Below, one piece after another: positions 1-8,753 of a stretch of DNA of 64,000 nucleotides. A program made the position numbers and the translations under genes. Below the pieces are notes generated by a model. It had not been told where the DNA came from. It saw nothing but the letters and a program-made list of their open reading frames with translations, and searched no databases. Within the stretch, counting starts at the first letter, position 1, and each line of letters begins with the position of its first letter. The stretch is taken from NCBI GenBank assembly GCA_018240525.1, contig JAFEFN010000014.1, positions 894,477 through 958,476 of the forward strand, given 5' to 3'. This stretch comes from Pseudomonadota bacterium. Its GTDB lineage: Bacteria; Pseudomonadota; Gammaproteobacteria; Steroidobacterales; Steroidobacteraceae.

Positions 1-1115
1 ACTGGTGCTGCCCGTGCCGTCCTGGGCGCGCACGCGGTAGCTGTAGCTGGTCGAGCCGGTCAGGCCGGTATCCGCGTAGGTCAGCCCGCTCGCGGTACCC
101 ACCTGCGTGAAGTTGCCGCAGCCTGCGCCCTGGCAGCGCTCGATGAGGTACTGGCTGATGGTGCCGCCGCTCTCGGTGGCAGCACTCCAGCTCAGGTTGA
201 TCTGGGTGGCCCCGGCACTGACGGCCGTCAGCGCACCGGGCGCGGTGAAGGTGGCCGCGGCCGTGGAGACCGTGGCAACGTTCGAATAGGGCCCGGTATT
301 GCCCAGGGTATCGCGTGCGCGCACGCGGTAGCTGTAGCTGGTGGCCGCCGCAAGTCCCGTGTCCGCGAAGCTCACCCCGCTCGCGGTGCCGACCTGCACG
401 AAGCTCGTGCAGCCGGCCCCCTGACAGCGCTCGATCAGGTACTGGCTGATGGTCCCGCCGGTCTCGGTCGCCGCCGTCCAGGCGAGGTTCACCTGAGTCG
501 GGCCGCCGCTGGCGGCGGCGAGGCTCCCGGGGGCCGTGGGGGTCGCGGTCGCCGTGGTCGCCGAGACGATGTTGGAATAGGCCCCCGTGGTGCCGAGGCT
601 GTCCTTGGCGCGCACGCGGTAGCTGTAGTTGGTCGTGCCGGCCAGGCCGGTGTCCGAGTAAGTCAGCCCGCTCGCGGTACCCACCTGCGTGAAGCTGCTG
701 CAGCCGGAGCCCTGGCAGCGCTCGATGAGGTACTGGCTCACCGTGCCGCCCTGCTCCGTGGCAGCCCCCCAGCTGAGGTTGATCTGCGTGCTGTTGGGCA
801 CGGCGGCGCTGAGGTTGGTGGGTGCGCCGGGCACGGCCGTGGCGGTGACCGCGCTCGCCGATCCGGAGTAGGGCCCGGTGGTCCCGGCGGCATCCTTGGC
901 GCGCACGCGGTAGCTGTAACTGGTGCTGCCGAGAAGTCCTGCGTCCGCATAACCGGTTGCGGTGGACGTGCCGATCTGCGCGAAGTTGCTGCAGCCTGCG
1001 CCCTGGCAGCGCTCGATCAGGTACAGCGCGATCGTGCCGCCCTGCTCGGTGGCCGCCGTCCAGCTGAGGTTGATGCCGGTGGCGCCATTGGCGCTGGCGG
1101 CGAGCGCGCCGGGCG
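1..1115 (-). repeat. Tandem FN3-encoding repeats, 291-bp period
   Basis: The same landmark (GCGCACGCGGTAGCTGTA or a near variant) recurs at 28, 319, 610 and 901, exactly 291 bp apart, which equals 97 codons. Each unit encodes one fibronectin type III module of the secreted protein. The units are highly similar along their length, including the ERCQGxGC and SYRVRAxD segments. The array continues past the left edge, so the total copy number is unknown. Confidence 0.9.
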
Positions 1116-3612
1116 CGCTTGGCACCGGCGGCGGCGTGCCGACGCCGGCGGGCTTGAACGCCGCGCCCTGCATGACCCAGGCCCCCGCCGGGGCGATGGT
1201 GGCCGTGGCGGCGTAACTGCCGGCGACCGTGGCGATGCGGTCCTCGAGGATGTCCCCGTCCGGCACGGTGAGCTGCCGCGAGGTGAACCCGCTGCCCACG
1301 TAGGTGTACTGCACCGTCAGATCGGCGCCGAGCAGCAGGTCCCCCGCCGTCGTGGTGGTGATCGAGGGACTGCTGGCGCTGGTGCCGCTGCCGCTGGCAC
1401 CGGCACCCCCCTCGAGCGGGCCCACCGCGGCGATGCCGCTGTACTCGGCGATGCGCACGTCGGGGTAGATCGCTGGGGCGCTGAAGCTGACCGTGACGAG
1501 GTTGGTGCCGGCCGCGGCACCGGCCACGCCGGCCGCGTAGTAGATCGCCTGGCTCGCCACCCCGGCAAGGACCGTCGGGCCCGCGGCCGGCACGTAGGTG
1601 TTGCCGGCGCTGTCGGTCACGCTCTGCACCGTGGCGCTCGAGTCGTTCCAGCCCACCACGACGACGTTCAGGTCGCCCTGCTGCTGCGCCGCCGCGTAGC
1701 GCACCGCGACGCTCGCCTGGGGGGTCTGGGGCGTGGCGTAGCTGCCCTGCACGTACGCGACCTGGGCGACCGGGGTGATGCTGAAGGTGCCGACGCTCAC
1801 GTTGCTGCTCAGCCAGCCCGCCTCCACCGCCATGGCGCTGATGGTGGTCGTCGCGTTGACGGCCACCGGCCCGCTGTAGAGGTTGGAGGCGAGTGTCGGG
1901 GCGCTGCCATCCAGGGTGTAGTAGATCTGCGCGCCGGCGGCGGCCGTGAGGGTCACGGCCTGCGCACCGCTGTAGCTGCCCGGGGCAGGCGTGAAGGCCG
2001 GCGGCGCCAGCCGCTGCGGCGCGCCCGCCAGCAGGCCGTACACGTCCAGCTCGGACTGGGTCGCCACGAACACCTTGCCGTTGGCGACCGTCGGCACGGC
2101 GAACTTCACCGGCGCGGCCGCGGTGTCGCGGTTGTTGGCCGCCTGGGCGCTGTTGTACAGCTCGGTCGCAAGGTTCGTGGCATCGAAGGCGTGCAGGATC
2201 GCGGTGTTGCTCGCGGAGTTGCGCTCGATGGCCCACAGCACCGCGCTCGTGGCCGAGGGCGAGGCCGCCGAGATCACCGGCTCCCCTCCCGGGTAGCCGA
2301 AGGTGGGCACGGTCTGCGAGGAGGGCGTCGTGGCGAGCAGGCCGTTGGCCATCGGGAAGACCTTGCAGCCTTCCTTCACGCCGCAGAAGTACACCTGGTT
2401 CTGCCAGAAGGCCGGCGAGGTGTAACTGTTGGAGACGTAGCTGAGCGTGGCGGCGGTCACGGGCACGGTCGCGATGCCGATCGCGTTCGGGATCCACTGC
2501 ACGATGTTCGTGTTGGGCGTCGTGTAGGAGTTGTTGTAGCCGCCCATGTGATCGCGGTCGAGCAGGTAGACCTCGCCGTCCTTGCCCGAGGTGACCAGCA
2601 GGTGCGGATGCGCGGCCGAGCCGGCCGCATCCGGCAGCAGCGTCAGTCCCGCGGCGGCCACATCGAGGTCGGCGGCCGAGAGCGCGGCCTGGTTGAACGG
2701 CGTGAAGAAGTCGGTGACGGTCAGTCCGGCGCCTGGCGAAACCTTCAGGATCGAGTCGCCCCAGCTGTTGTTGTTGTTGAAGTAGCCGTTGCCGGTGGAG
2801 AAGTAAAGGTTGCCGCTCGCATCGACCGGCGGCGCCTCGCCGCTTGACCAGATGCCCGCGCCCCACTGCCCACCCGGCGAGGTGCACAGCAGGCTCACCT
2901 GCGCGAGCGTCGTGGCGTTGTAGCCGACCAGCCAGCCGACCCAGGGATAGTTGTCGCCATTGGAGCCGATGCCGACGTAGACGACGCCGTTGCTCAGGAC
3001 CAGGCCGCTGCGCTGCTCGCTGGTGGCGGCATCGATCGTCAGCGGCGTCGCGCCACCGTTCACCGAGGCACTGACGATCACCGGCGGCACCTTGTCCGCG
3101 CCGGTGGTGATGTCGATGGCGTGCAGCCAGTAGTAGGCCGGCGAGCCGCTCTGCACGGTCTCGGCCACCACGTAGAGCGTGCCGCTCGCCGGGTCGATCA
3201 CGGGCGTGGAGGTGATGGAGACCTCCGGGCTGATGTCCTCGTTGGCCGCGCGCGTGGTCAGTCCCGCGGCCGGGTTGATGAAGCTGCGCCGCCACAGGGG
3301 CGTCGCCGTGTCCGCATCGATCGCGTACAGGCTCGAGTGCTGGGTCGCAACGAACACGGCGTTGAAGGTGCCCTTGCCCGGCAGTGTCAGGTTGGTCTTG
3401 ACCAGCGGCTGCCCGTAGAGCTGGCCGTCGACGGCAAAGGCGTAGAGCTTGCCGAAGGTGCCGGGGTTGACCGCCTGCGGTGTCAGCAGCGGCTCGTTGA
3501 GGTTCTGGCTGGTGCGCGCGAGGTCGTAGCGCGAGGTGAGCACATCGGTCTGGGCATGGACGATGGGCGCCGCCAGCATCAGCACCACCGCCCACAGCCT
3601 CGCTCTGTTCAT
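1..3612 (-). CDS. Large secreted beta-propeller / CHB_HEX_C / FN3-repeat protein (partial, C-terminus beyond the window)
   Basis: The frame is open from ATG 3612 to the left edge (1204 codons, no stop). GAGGGAG lies just upstream of the ATG. Residues 1-21 look like a signal peptide ending in VHAQ. Residues about 22-535 resemble a PQQ-type beta-propeller, with motifs such as VFVATQHSSLYAIDADT and VYLLDRDHMGG. About 540-612 matches a chitobiase/beta-hexosaminidase C-terminal-like module (YYTLDGSAPT). About 615-830 is a further beta-sandwich-like stretch. From about 832 four tandem FN3 modules of 97 residues follow, each with a Cys pair in ERCQGxGC. The likely role is an extracellular or surface adhesion/carbohydrate-contact protein. 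No catalytic residues are recognised. Domain names are from motif recognition; the function is inferred. Confidence 0.85.
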   Translation of the reverse strand, partial: MNRARLWAVVLMLAAPIVHAQTDVLTSRYDLARTSQNLNEPLLTPQAVNPGTFGKLYAFAVDGQLYGQPLVKTNLTLPGKGTFNAVFVATQHSSLYAIDADTATPLWRRSFINPAAGLTTRAANEDISPEVSITSTPVIDPASGTLYVVAETVQSGSPAYYWLHAIDITTGADKVPPVIVSASVNGGATPLTIDAATSEQRSGLVLSNGVVYVGIGSNGDNYPWVGWLVGYNATTLAQVSLLCTSPGGQWGAGIWSSGEAPPVDASGNLYFSTGNGYFNNNNSWGDSILKVSPGAGLTVTDFFTPFNQAALSAADLDVAAAGLTLLPDAAGSAAHPHLLVTSGKDGEVYLLDRDHMGGYNNSYTTPNTNIVQWIPNAIGIATVPVTAATLSYVSNSYTSPAFWQNQVYFCGVKEGCKVFPMANGLLATTPSSQTVPTFGYPGGEPVISAASPSATSAVLWAIERNSASNTAILHAFDATNLATELYNSAQAANNRDTAAAPVKFAVPTVANGKVFVATQSELDVYGLLAGAPQRLAPPAFTPAPGSYSGAQAVTLTAAAGAQIYYTLDGSAPTLASNLYSGPVAVNATTTISAMAVEAGWLSSNVSVGTFSITPVAQVAYVQGSYATPQTPQASVAVRYAAAQQQGDLNVVVVGWNDSSATVQSVTDSAGNTYVPAAGPTVLAGVASQAIYYAAGVAGAAAGTNLVTVSFSAPAIYPDVRIAEYSGIAAVGPLEGGAGASGSGTSASSPSITTTTAGDLLLGADLTVQYTYVGSGFTSRQLTVPDGDILEDRIATVAGSYAATATIAPAGAWVMQGAAFKPAGVGTPPPVPSAPGALAASANGATGINLSWTAATEQGGTIALYLIERCQGAGCSNFAQIGTSTATGYADAGLLGSTSYSYRVRAKDAAGTTGPYSGSASAVTATAVPGAPTNLSAAVPNSTQINLSWGAATEQGGTVSQYLIERCQGSGCSSFTQVGTASGLTYSDTGLAGTTNYSYRVRAKDSLGTTGAYSNIVSATTATATPTAPGSLAAASGGPTQVNLAWTAATETGGTISQYLIERCQGAGCTSFVQVGTASGVSFADTGLAAATSYSYRVRARDTLGNTGPYSNVATVSTAAATFTAPGALTAVSAGATQINLSWSAATESGGTISQYLIERCQGAGCGNFTQVGTASGLTYADTGLTGSTSYSYRVRAQDGTGSTS

Positions 3613-3631
3613 GCTCCCTCTAAACATAAAA

Positions 3632-3659
3632 GGGGTCTTCCCGCCCCAGTCTTGACCCC
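3632..3659 (-). terminator. Possible terminator or attenuator hairpin
   Basis: On the minus strand GGGGTC and GACCCC can pair around a 16-nt loop and are followed directly by TTTT. It lies downstream of the PDZ-protein gene and only about 20 bp upstream of the ATG of the large FN3 protein. It could end the upstream transcript or sit in the leader of the FN3 gene. The stem is short, so this is a weak call. Confidence 0.35.
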
Positions 3660-3797
3660 ACCATACAGCAACATCCGTGCCTTGGAGGAATTTGCCGCGA
3701 AATCAAACGCCCCGCACCGCCAGCCGAGGCCACGCTGCAGGGAGCTGTAAAGTAATCCGACGCAGCCGGGTACTGGAGGTTCTGGGTCGGACCGACG

Positions 3798-4280
3798 TCA
3801 GTGCAGGTGTATCTCGCGGCCCTTGCGCCGGATCGTCAGCTCGGTGGGCAGTCCTTCGGTGCGATAGATGTGCACGAAGTCCGCAACCGTTGCCACCGGC
3901 TCGCCGTTGACGCTGAGCACGATGTCCCCGGGCTGCAGGCGCAGCTGTTCGGTGAGGCTGCCCGGCGGGCTCGCGTTCACCACCACGCCACTGCCGCCCT
4001 GCTCGCCCAGGCCGCGCGCGATCTTGAAGTCCTGGCGTGCGTCGGCGGCCGCAAGCGTGGCCGGATCCGGTGGCGCCGGCGGCGGCGCGGGCTCCGCCCT
4101 CGGCGTGCCCCCATCGGGCGCGCGTGCCGGTGCGGGCAGGGGCGTGGTGCCTGCCGCGGGCGCTGCCGGGACGGGTGCAGGGCGCGGGGCGGGCGGGCGG
4201 CGCAGGTCCCACGTGATGAGGGCCGCGCCGATGATGAGCCCCGCCAGGACGAGGATCTGTCGAGCCGGCCCCGGCTTCAT
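3798..4280 (-). CDS. Membrane-anchored PDZ-domain protein (GspC-like)
   Basis: A 160-residue protein with an N-terminal membrane segment at about residues 9-27, a Pro/Ala-rich periplasmic linker (about 30-90) and a C-terminal PDZ domain with LRLQPGDIVLSVNGEPV. This resembles the C-terminal half of type II secretion GspC or a stand-alone PDZ adaptor. No other secretion gene is adjacent. ATG 4280 is chosen because the membrane segment follows at once; an upstream in-frame ATG at 4346 would only add residues overlapping the preceding gene. It lies 19 bp after the deacetylase stop, so the two are probably co-transcribed. The partner is unknown. Confidence 0.75.
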   Translation of the reverse strand: MKPGPARQILVLAGLIIGAALITWDLRRPPAPRPAPVPAAPAAGTTPLPAPARAPDGGTPRAEPAPPPAPPDPATLAAADARQDFKIARGLGEQGGSGVVVNASPPGSLTEQLRLQPGDIVLSVNGEPVATVADFVHIYRTEGLPTELTIRRKGREIHLH

Positions 4281-4299
4281 GGCGGCGCCACTGCCGGGG

Positions 4300-4953
4300 T
4301 CAGCCCAGATGCAGCTTGCGCACGTGGAAGCCCTCGGCCCAGCCACTGTCCGCGCCGGCTTCCACGCCGCGCAGGCGCATCAGCGCCTCGAAGGTCGCGG
4401 CCGTGAACCAGGATTTGCGGCGCTGGCTGGGATAGGCGGCGAGCAGCGCGCGCGTCTTGGCAGCGGCCTGGGCGCGCGTCAGCGGCACGAACACCGACGG
4501 GTCGCCGAGGCCGCCCTCGTACTTGGGGACCTCGTACTCGAGCACCAGGTGCCGGCGGAACAGGTTCCAGGTGAGCTCGTTGAGCACCCGGTGGTCCTGG
4601 TGGCGGTCGCCGCGCTCGTGCGTGAACACCACATCCGGGTCGGGCAGCTTCCTCAGCGCCACGAACGCCTGCTTGATGGCCGCATACTGCCCCGGGAAAT
4701 AGCTGTCCTCGAACGCGTGCACCACCAGGCGCGCCGCGCGGGCGCGGCGCAGGAAGCGGCGCGCACTCATCCCCAGCTCGCGCGCACGCGCGGCATCGGC
4801 GCTGAAGACCGCCCAGGTGACATCGAAGCGGCCGCGCGCCAGCAGCTTCAGCAGCGTGCCGCCGCAGCCGATCTCGATGTCATCGGCATGCGCGCCGATG
4901 CACAGCAGGCGCGTCGGCCGCGCACGGGCAGTCGGCAATGTCAGTTCGATCAT
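4300..4953 (-). CDS. PIG-L/LmbE family N-deacetylase
   Basis: A 217-residue protein with the zinc-binding signature of the family: H22-A-D24-D25 in GAHADDIEIGCGG near the N-terminus, and a second HxxH motif (H118-Q-D-H121). Members hydrolyse N-acyl groups from GlcNAc-type sugars or related small molecules. In a glycan region a sugar-N-deacetylase role is plausible, but the substrate cannot be read from sequence. ATG 4953 places the motif at the usual distance from the start; the longer open frame upstream runs antisense through the neighbouring SDR gene and was not used. Confidence 0.85.
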   Translation of the reverse strand: MIELTLPTARARPTRLLCIGAHADDIEIGCGGTLLKLLARGRFDVTWAVFSADAARARELGMSARRFLRRARAARLVVHAFEDSYFPGQYAAIKQAFVALRKLPDPDVVFTHERGDRHQDHRVLNELTWNLFRRHLVLEYEVPKYEGGLGDPSVFVPLTRAQAAAKTRALLAAYPSQRRKSWFTAATFEALMRLRGVEAGADSGWAEGFHVRKLHLG

Positions 4954-5058
4954 GTTGGCCAGGCGCGCGGCAACAGCGGTGCAACAGTTTGGCAAGCGCC
5001 GCGTGATTTGGCCATCGGTACTTGACCCTGTGCACTCGGAAGACGGATCTTTACCGGC

Positions 5059-5772
5059 ATGGAACGCAGGAAGATCGCCGTGGTGACCGGTGCCAGCTCC
5101 GGGATCGGGCTGGCCACGGCCCAGGCGCTGGGGCGCGCAGGCCTGGACGTGTTCCTGGTCGGACGCCACCCCGCCCGCCTGCGCGCCGCCGCCGCCGGCC
5201 TGCCGCGCGGCCGGCTGCGCGGCCGGGCGCAGGCGGACCTCGCCTCGCTCGATGACCTGCGCGCACTCATCGTGCAGGTCCTCGGCCTGGGCCACGTGGA
5301 CCTGCTGGTGCACTGTGCCGGCGAGTACGACCGCAGCGAGGCCGGCCGCTTCGACCCGGAGCGCTTCGCGCTGCTGTTCGACGTCAACGTGCGCGCGCCC
5401 TACCTGCTCACGCAGGGACTGCTGGTTGCGCTGGCGCGCGCCAGGGGACAGGTCGTGTTCGTGAACTCCAGCGTGGTGCGCGGTGCCGGCGAGGGCGTGG
5501 CCCTGTACAAATCGACGCAGCATGCAGTGCAGGGCCTCACCGACAGCCTGCGCCAGGACTTGAACCGGCGCGGTATCCGCGTGACCAGCCTGTACCCGGG
5601 CCGGACCGCGACGCCGCGCATGGCGCGGATCTACCGCCGCGAGGGCAAGCGCTACCGCCCGGCGCTGCTCATGAGTGCCGCGGATGTCGCCGGGGTCGTG
5701 GTCGCGCTGGCGCAGCTGCCGGCCGGGGTGGAGGTGACCGACCTGCACCTGCGCTCGGTGCACCGCTACTGA
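5059..5772 (+). CDS. Short-chain dehydrogenase/reductase-fold protein with altered active site
   Basis: A 237-residue classical SDR with the nucleotide-binding motif TGASSGIG (T10-G17), the N-terminal strand VAVVTG-like, and the PG motif after the active site (LYPGRTATP). Ser137/138 and Tyr150 are present. The expected YxxxK reads Y150-K-S-T-Q154, so the catalytic lysine is replaced by glutamine (codon CAG at 5518). It may be a diverged or non-classical oxidoreductase, or Lys151 may compensate. It is divergent from the LmbE gene (105 bp between starts) and ends 4 bp from the convergent GT2. Confidence 0.85.
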   Translation: MERRKIAVVTGASSGIGLATAQALGRAGLDVFLVGRHPARLRAAAAGLPRGRLRGRAQADLASLDDLRALIVQVLGLGHVDLLVHCAGEYDRSEAGRFDPERFALLFDVNVRAPYLLTQGLLVALARARGQVVFVNSSVVRGAGEGVALYKSTQHAVQGLTDSLRQDLNRRGIRVTSLYPGRTATPRMARIYRREGKRYRPALLMSAADVAGVVVALAQLPAGVEVTDLHLRSVHRY

Positions 5773-5776
5773 GGGC

Positions 5777-6802
5777 TCAGGGCGAGCGCCCGCTCACCCG
5801 CCGCGACGCGGAAGCCAGGCGTCCGCCGATGACGCGCGCCAGCGCGCTCGGCGAGATGATCTTGCGCAACACGTGCGAGGCGATGGCGCCGGCCAGCCTC
5901 AGCCGGTCGAGCGGCGCCCCGATCATCTGCAGCATCTGCCGGTGGTACGCCCAGAACTCCGCGCCGCGGTGCTCGACCGCACCGAGCGCCAGGCGCGCGT
6001 AGTACTGCTGCAGGCGCTCGTCCATGCGGCGCGCGAACTCCTCGTCGCTGAGGTACTCGCGGCCGTAGCGCGCCAGCGTGTAGGTGTGGCAGCTGGGCAT
6101 AGTGAACAGGTAGTACGTGGCCGAGGTGTAGCTGCGGGCGTGCGTGCGCACGTACGCGAGCACCTCGTGCACGAAGGCGAAGTCGCACTCGCGCAGGATG
6201 TCGTAACAGGCCTCCTCGTCCGCCTGCAGGTTGTCCGGGTTGTAGAACGGCGTGCGCTTGCGCACCAGGTCCGTCCTGATGAGCATCGTGGTCGGCGAGC
6301 CGAAGAAGTAGCCTTCGTTGAGCAATCCTGCGCGCCCGGCCTCGCGGCCGCTCAGGTGGCTGCACTTCTGGCCCGCGGCCGGCGCCAGGCGGTCGAACAG
6401 CACACGGTTTGTGCCGGTGAGCGCGCGCGCACACACCAGCCCCACCGTGGGGCGGTCGAGCGCGCAGGCGACGAGGCGCTCCAGGCACTCCGGGTACAGC
6501 CAGTCATCGGCCATGACCGGCTTGCAGTAGATGCTCGCGGGATCGATCTGGGTGAGCGCGTGATTGTGGTTCTGCACGATCGGCAGGAACTGCGCGTTGT
6601 CCGAGACTGAGATGCGCGCATCGCGCGCCGCGTACTCGCGCGCGATCTCGACCGTGTCGTCGGCGCTGCAGTTGTTGACGATGACGTAGCGCCAGTTGTC
6701 GTAGGTCTGCGCCAGTACGCTCTCGATGCACTCGCGCAGGTATTCGCCGCCGTTGTAGACGGGCGTTACCAGACTGACCAGGGGTGCATGCCTGTCGCTC
6801 AC
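5777..6802 (-). CDS. Family 2 glycosyltransferase
   Basis: A 341-residue GT2 (GT-A fold) beginning with VSLVTPVYNGGEYL and containing IVNNCSADDT and the metal-binding region MADDWLYPE. It would transfer an activated sugar to a growing glycan at the inner face of the membrane. The C-terminal third is Tyr/Arg-rich and has no evident membrane segment. Donor and acceptor are unknown. Its start lies in a region divergent from the following GT4 gene, so the 120 bp between the two starts should hold promoters for both. Confidence 0.88.
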   Translation of the reverse strand: MSDRHAPLVSLVTPVYNGGEYLRECIESVLAQTYDNWRYVIVNNCSADDTVEIAREYAARDARISVSDNAQFLPIVQNHNHALTQIDPASIYCKPVMADDWLYPECLERLVACALDRPTVGLVCARALTGTNRVLFDRLAPAAGQKCSHLSGREAGRAGLLNEGYFFGSPTTMLIRTDLVRKRTPFYNPDNLQADEEACYDILRECDFAFVHEVLAYVRTHARSYTSATYYLFTMPSCHTYTLARYGREYLSDEEFARRMDERLQQYYARLALGAVEHRGAEFWAYHRQMLQMIGAPLDRLRLAGAIASHVLRKIISPSALARVIGGRLASASRRVSGRSP

Positions 6803-6922
6803 GGCTGGAAAGATTTCACAATAATCCGCGCTCGCACGGATCGCATTCGTTGGACTTTATTGTACTGTACTCCCTCAGGCGGGCGCGGGAGTGCGTCCAG
6901 GTCGCGATCCGGAGTCTCGCTG

Positions 6923-8014
6923 TTGCGCGTATTGTTCGTTAACCCACGGATTTATCTGCCGCAGCTTCTCGGAGGGGTCGAGACCACGACCTACGATCTG
7001 TGCCGCCAGCTGACCGCCATGGGGCACCCGGCCGCCGTCATGGCGCAGATCGGCCGCCACGATGCAATGTGGATCTACAACCGGGTCAAGAGCCGCCTCG
7101 TGCGGCGCGCCTTTCCGCTCACCAACTACCGCGGCCTGCCGGTCTACCGCGGCTACAACCACCGCGCCGCGATCGGCGAGGTGGTGGAGCACTTCCACCC
7201 CGATGCCATCGTCATCTCCGGCGGCGCGGACGAATCCTTCGAGCTTGGGCCGTATTGCGCGGCGACCGGGGTGCGCAGCGCCTTCTACTTCCACGAGCTG
7301 AACACGCTGCGCCGGCTGACCAAGCCGCAGCTGCTCGACGGGCTGTCGCTGATCGCCAATTCCGCCTACACGGCGAGCATCGTCAAGCAGCTCATCCATC
7401 TGGATGCGACGGTGATTCCGCCGCTGGTCGACCGCAGCGCCTACGAGTTCCAGAGCACGCGCCGCTACGTCACCATGGTGAATCCCCGGCGCATCAAGGG
7501 CGGCCAGATCGCCTTCGACCTCGCCAAGGCGTGCCCTGACATCCCCTTCGTGTTCGTCGAGGCCTGGAACACCACCGACCCGTTCGTGCGTGGCCTGTGC
7601 GAGGCGGTGCGCGAGCTGCCGAACGTCACCTGGCGCAAGCCGACCCTCGACATGCGCCACATCTACAGCGGCACGCGCGTGGTGCTGGTGCCGAGCCAGT
7701 GGGAGGAAACCTGGGGCCGCGTGGTGACCGAGGCGCATGCCTCGGGCATCCCGGTGCTGGCGCGTGCCTACGCGGCGCTGCCCGAGTCGGTCGGCCCCGG
7801 TGGCGTGCTGGTCGCTGCGGAGGCGCCCATCGAGGTCTGGGTCAAGGCGCTGCGCCAGATGTGGGACGACAAGGCCTACTACGACACCCTGGTGGCGCGC
7901 ACGCGCGAATTTTCCGCCCGTGCCGAGGCGACACCGGCCTACCTGGCCGAGAAGCTCATAACTTCCCTGCGGGCGCCGGCGCCTCCCAGACCTTCCAGGG
8001 GCAGTCACCCTTAG
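6923..8014 (+). CDS. Family 4 glycosyltransferase
   Basis: A GT-B, GT4-type transferase. The N-terminus LRVLFVNPRIYLPQLLGGVE is typical, and the donor-site region has PSQWEETWGRVVTEAHASGIPVLA with the two spaced acidic residues of the family. The start is set at TTG 6923 because GGAG at 6911 sits 8 bp upstream and the family N-terminus begins here; the open frame extends to 6788, but that part looks non-coding. Length is 363 residues from this start. Its last 59 bp overlap the 3' end of the convergent rfbF gene. Confidence 0.82.
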   Translation: MRVLFVNPRIYLPQLLGGVETTTYDLCRQLTAMGHPAAVMAQIGRHDAMWIYNRVKSRLVRRAFPLTNYRGLPVYRGYNHRAAIGEVVEHFHPDAIVISGGADESFELGPYCAATGVRSAFYFHELNTLRRLTKPQLLDGLSLIANSAYTASIVKQLIHLDATVIPPLVDRSAYEFQSTRRYVTMVNPRRIKGGQIAFDLAKACPDIPFVFVEAWNTTDPFVRGLCEAVRELPNVTWRKPTLDMRHIYSGTRVVLVPSQWEETWGRVVTEAHASGIPVLARAYAALPESVGPGGVLVAAEAPIEVWVKALRQMWDDKAYYDTLVARTREFSARAEATPAYLAEKLITSLRAPAPPRPSRGSHP

Positions 8015-8753
8015 CCTCGAGGCGCTCGTAGGTGATCTTGTCCTTGTAGGTGTCCATGCACTGCCAGAAGCCGTCCCAGCCGTAGGCGACGAGCTTCTGC
8101 TTCTCGATGAGCCGCCCGAAGGGCTGCTCGACCAGCTCCTCGCCCTCGTTGAGGTAGTCGAAGATCTCGTGGCGCAGGGCGAAGAACCCGCCGTTGATGC
8201 GCACCTCCAGATCATGCACCGCGCCGAAGGAGGTGACGATGCCCTGCTGGGTGGTCTTGACCATGTGGAAGCTCTGCGGGCTGCGCACCGAGAGAAAGCT
8301 CGCCACCGCCTTCTTGGCGCGGAAGTCCTCGATGATGCTGTCGAGCGGGGCGTCCGAGAGTCCGTCGGAGTAGTTGGCGAGGAACTCGCTCTCGTCGTCC
8401 AGGTAGTGCCGCACGCGCAGCAGGCGCTGCCCGATGTTGCTGTGCAGCCCGGTGTCGACGAAGGTGACGTTCCAGTTGCTGGTCTCGTGGCCGTGCAGCT
8501 CGATGCGCTTGCCGCCCTCGTGCCAGGTGAAGTCGTTCGACATCGCCTCGTTGTAGCGCAGGAAGTACTCGCGGATCAGGTCACCCCGGTAGCCCAGGCA
8601 GAGGATGAAGTCGCGGTGCCCGTAGTGCGCGTAGTAGCGCATCAGGTGCCACAGCAGCGGCCGGTAGCCTATGTTGACCAGCGGCTTGGGAATGGTCTCG
8701 GACTGCTCGCGCAGCCGCGTGCCCAGGCCCCCGCAGAAAAGGACGACTTTCAT
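7956..8753 (-). CDS. rfbF: Glucose-1-phosphate cytidylyltransferase
   Basis: A 265-residue nucleotidyltransferase starting MKVVLFCGGLGTRLREQ with the KPLVNIG motif, and with family-typical segments such as YSDGLSD, INGGFFAL and GFWQCMDTYKD. It makes CDP-glucose from CTP and glucose-1-phosphate, the entry to CDP-dideoxy- and CDP-branched-sugar pathways. It is the last gene of the wzm-wzt-SDR-epimerase-DUF4910-rfbF operon, with an ATGA overlap with the gene before it. The usual next enzyme, CDP-glucose 4,6-dehydratase, is not seen in the window. The 3' end overlaps the opposite-strand GT4 by 59 bp. Confidence 0.93.
   Translation of the reverse strand: MKVVLFCGGLGTRLREQSETIPKPLVNIGYRPLLWHLMRYYAHYGHRDFILCLGYRGDLIREYFLRYNEAMSNDFTWHEGGKRIELHGHETSNWNVTFVDTGLHSNIGQRLLRVRHYLDDESEFLANYSDGLSDAPLDSIIEDFRAKKAVASFLSVRSPQSFHMVKTTQQGIVTSFGAVHDLEVRINGGFFALRHEIFDYLNEGEELVEQPFGRLIEKQKLVAYGWDGFWQCMDTYKDKITYERLEAKGDCPWKVWEAPAPAGKL

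Noticed and set aside
1..1115. CRISPR-like periodic repeats
   Set aside because: The 291-bp units are coding and in frame (FN3 modules), far too long for CRISPR repeats.
4954..5763. Extension of the LmbE frame to a 487-residue protein
   Set aside because: The added part is antisense to the SDR gene and has no domain; the LmbE motif sits correctly when translation starts at 4953.
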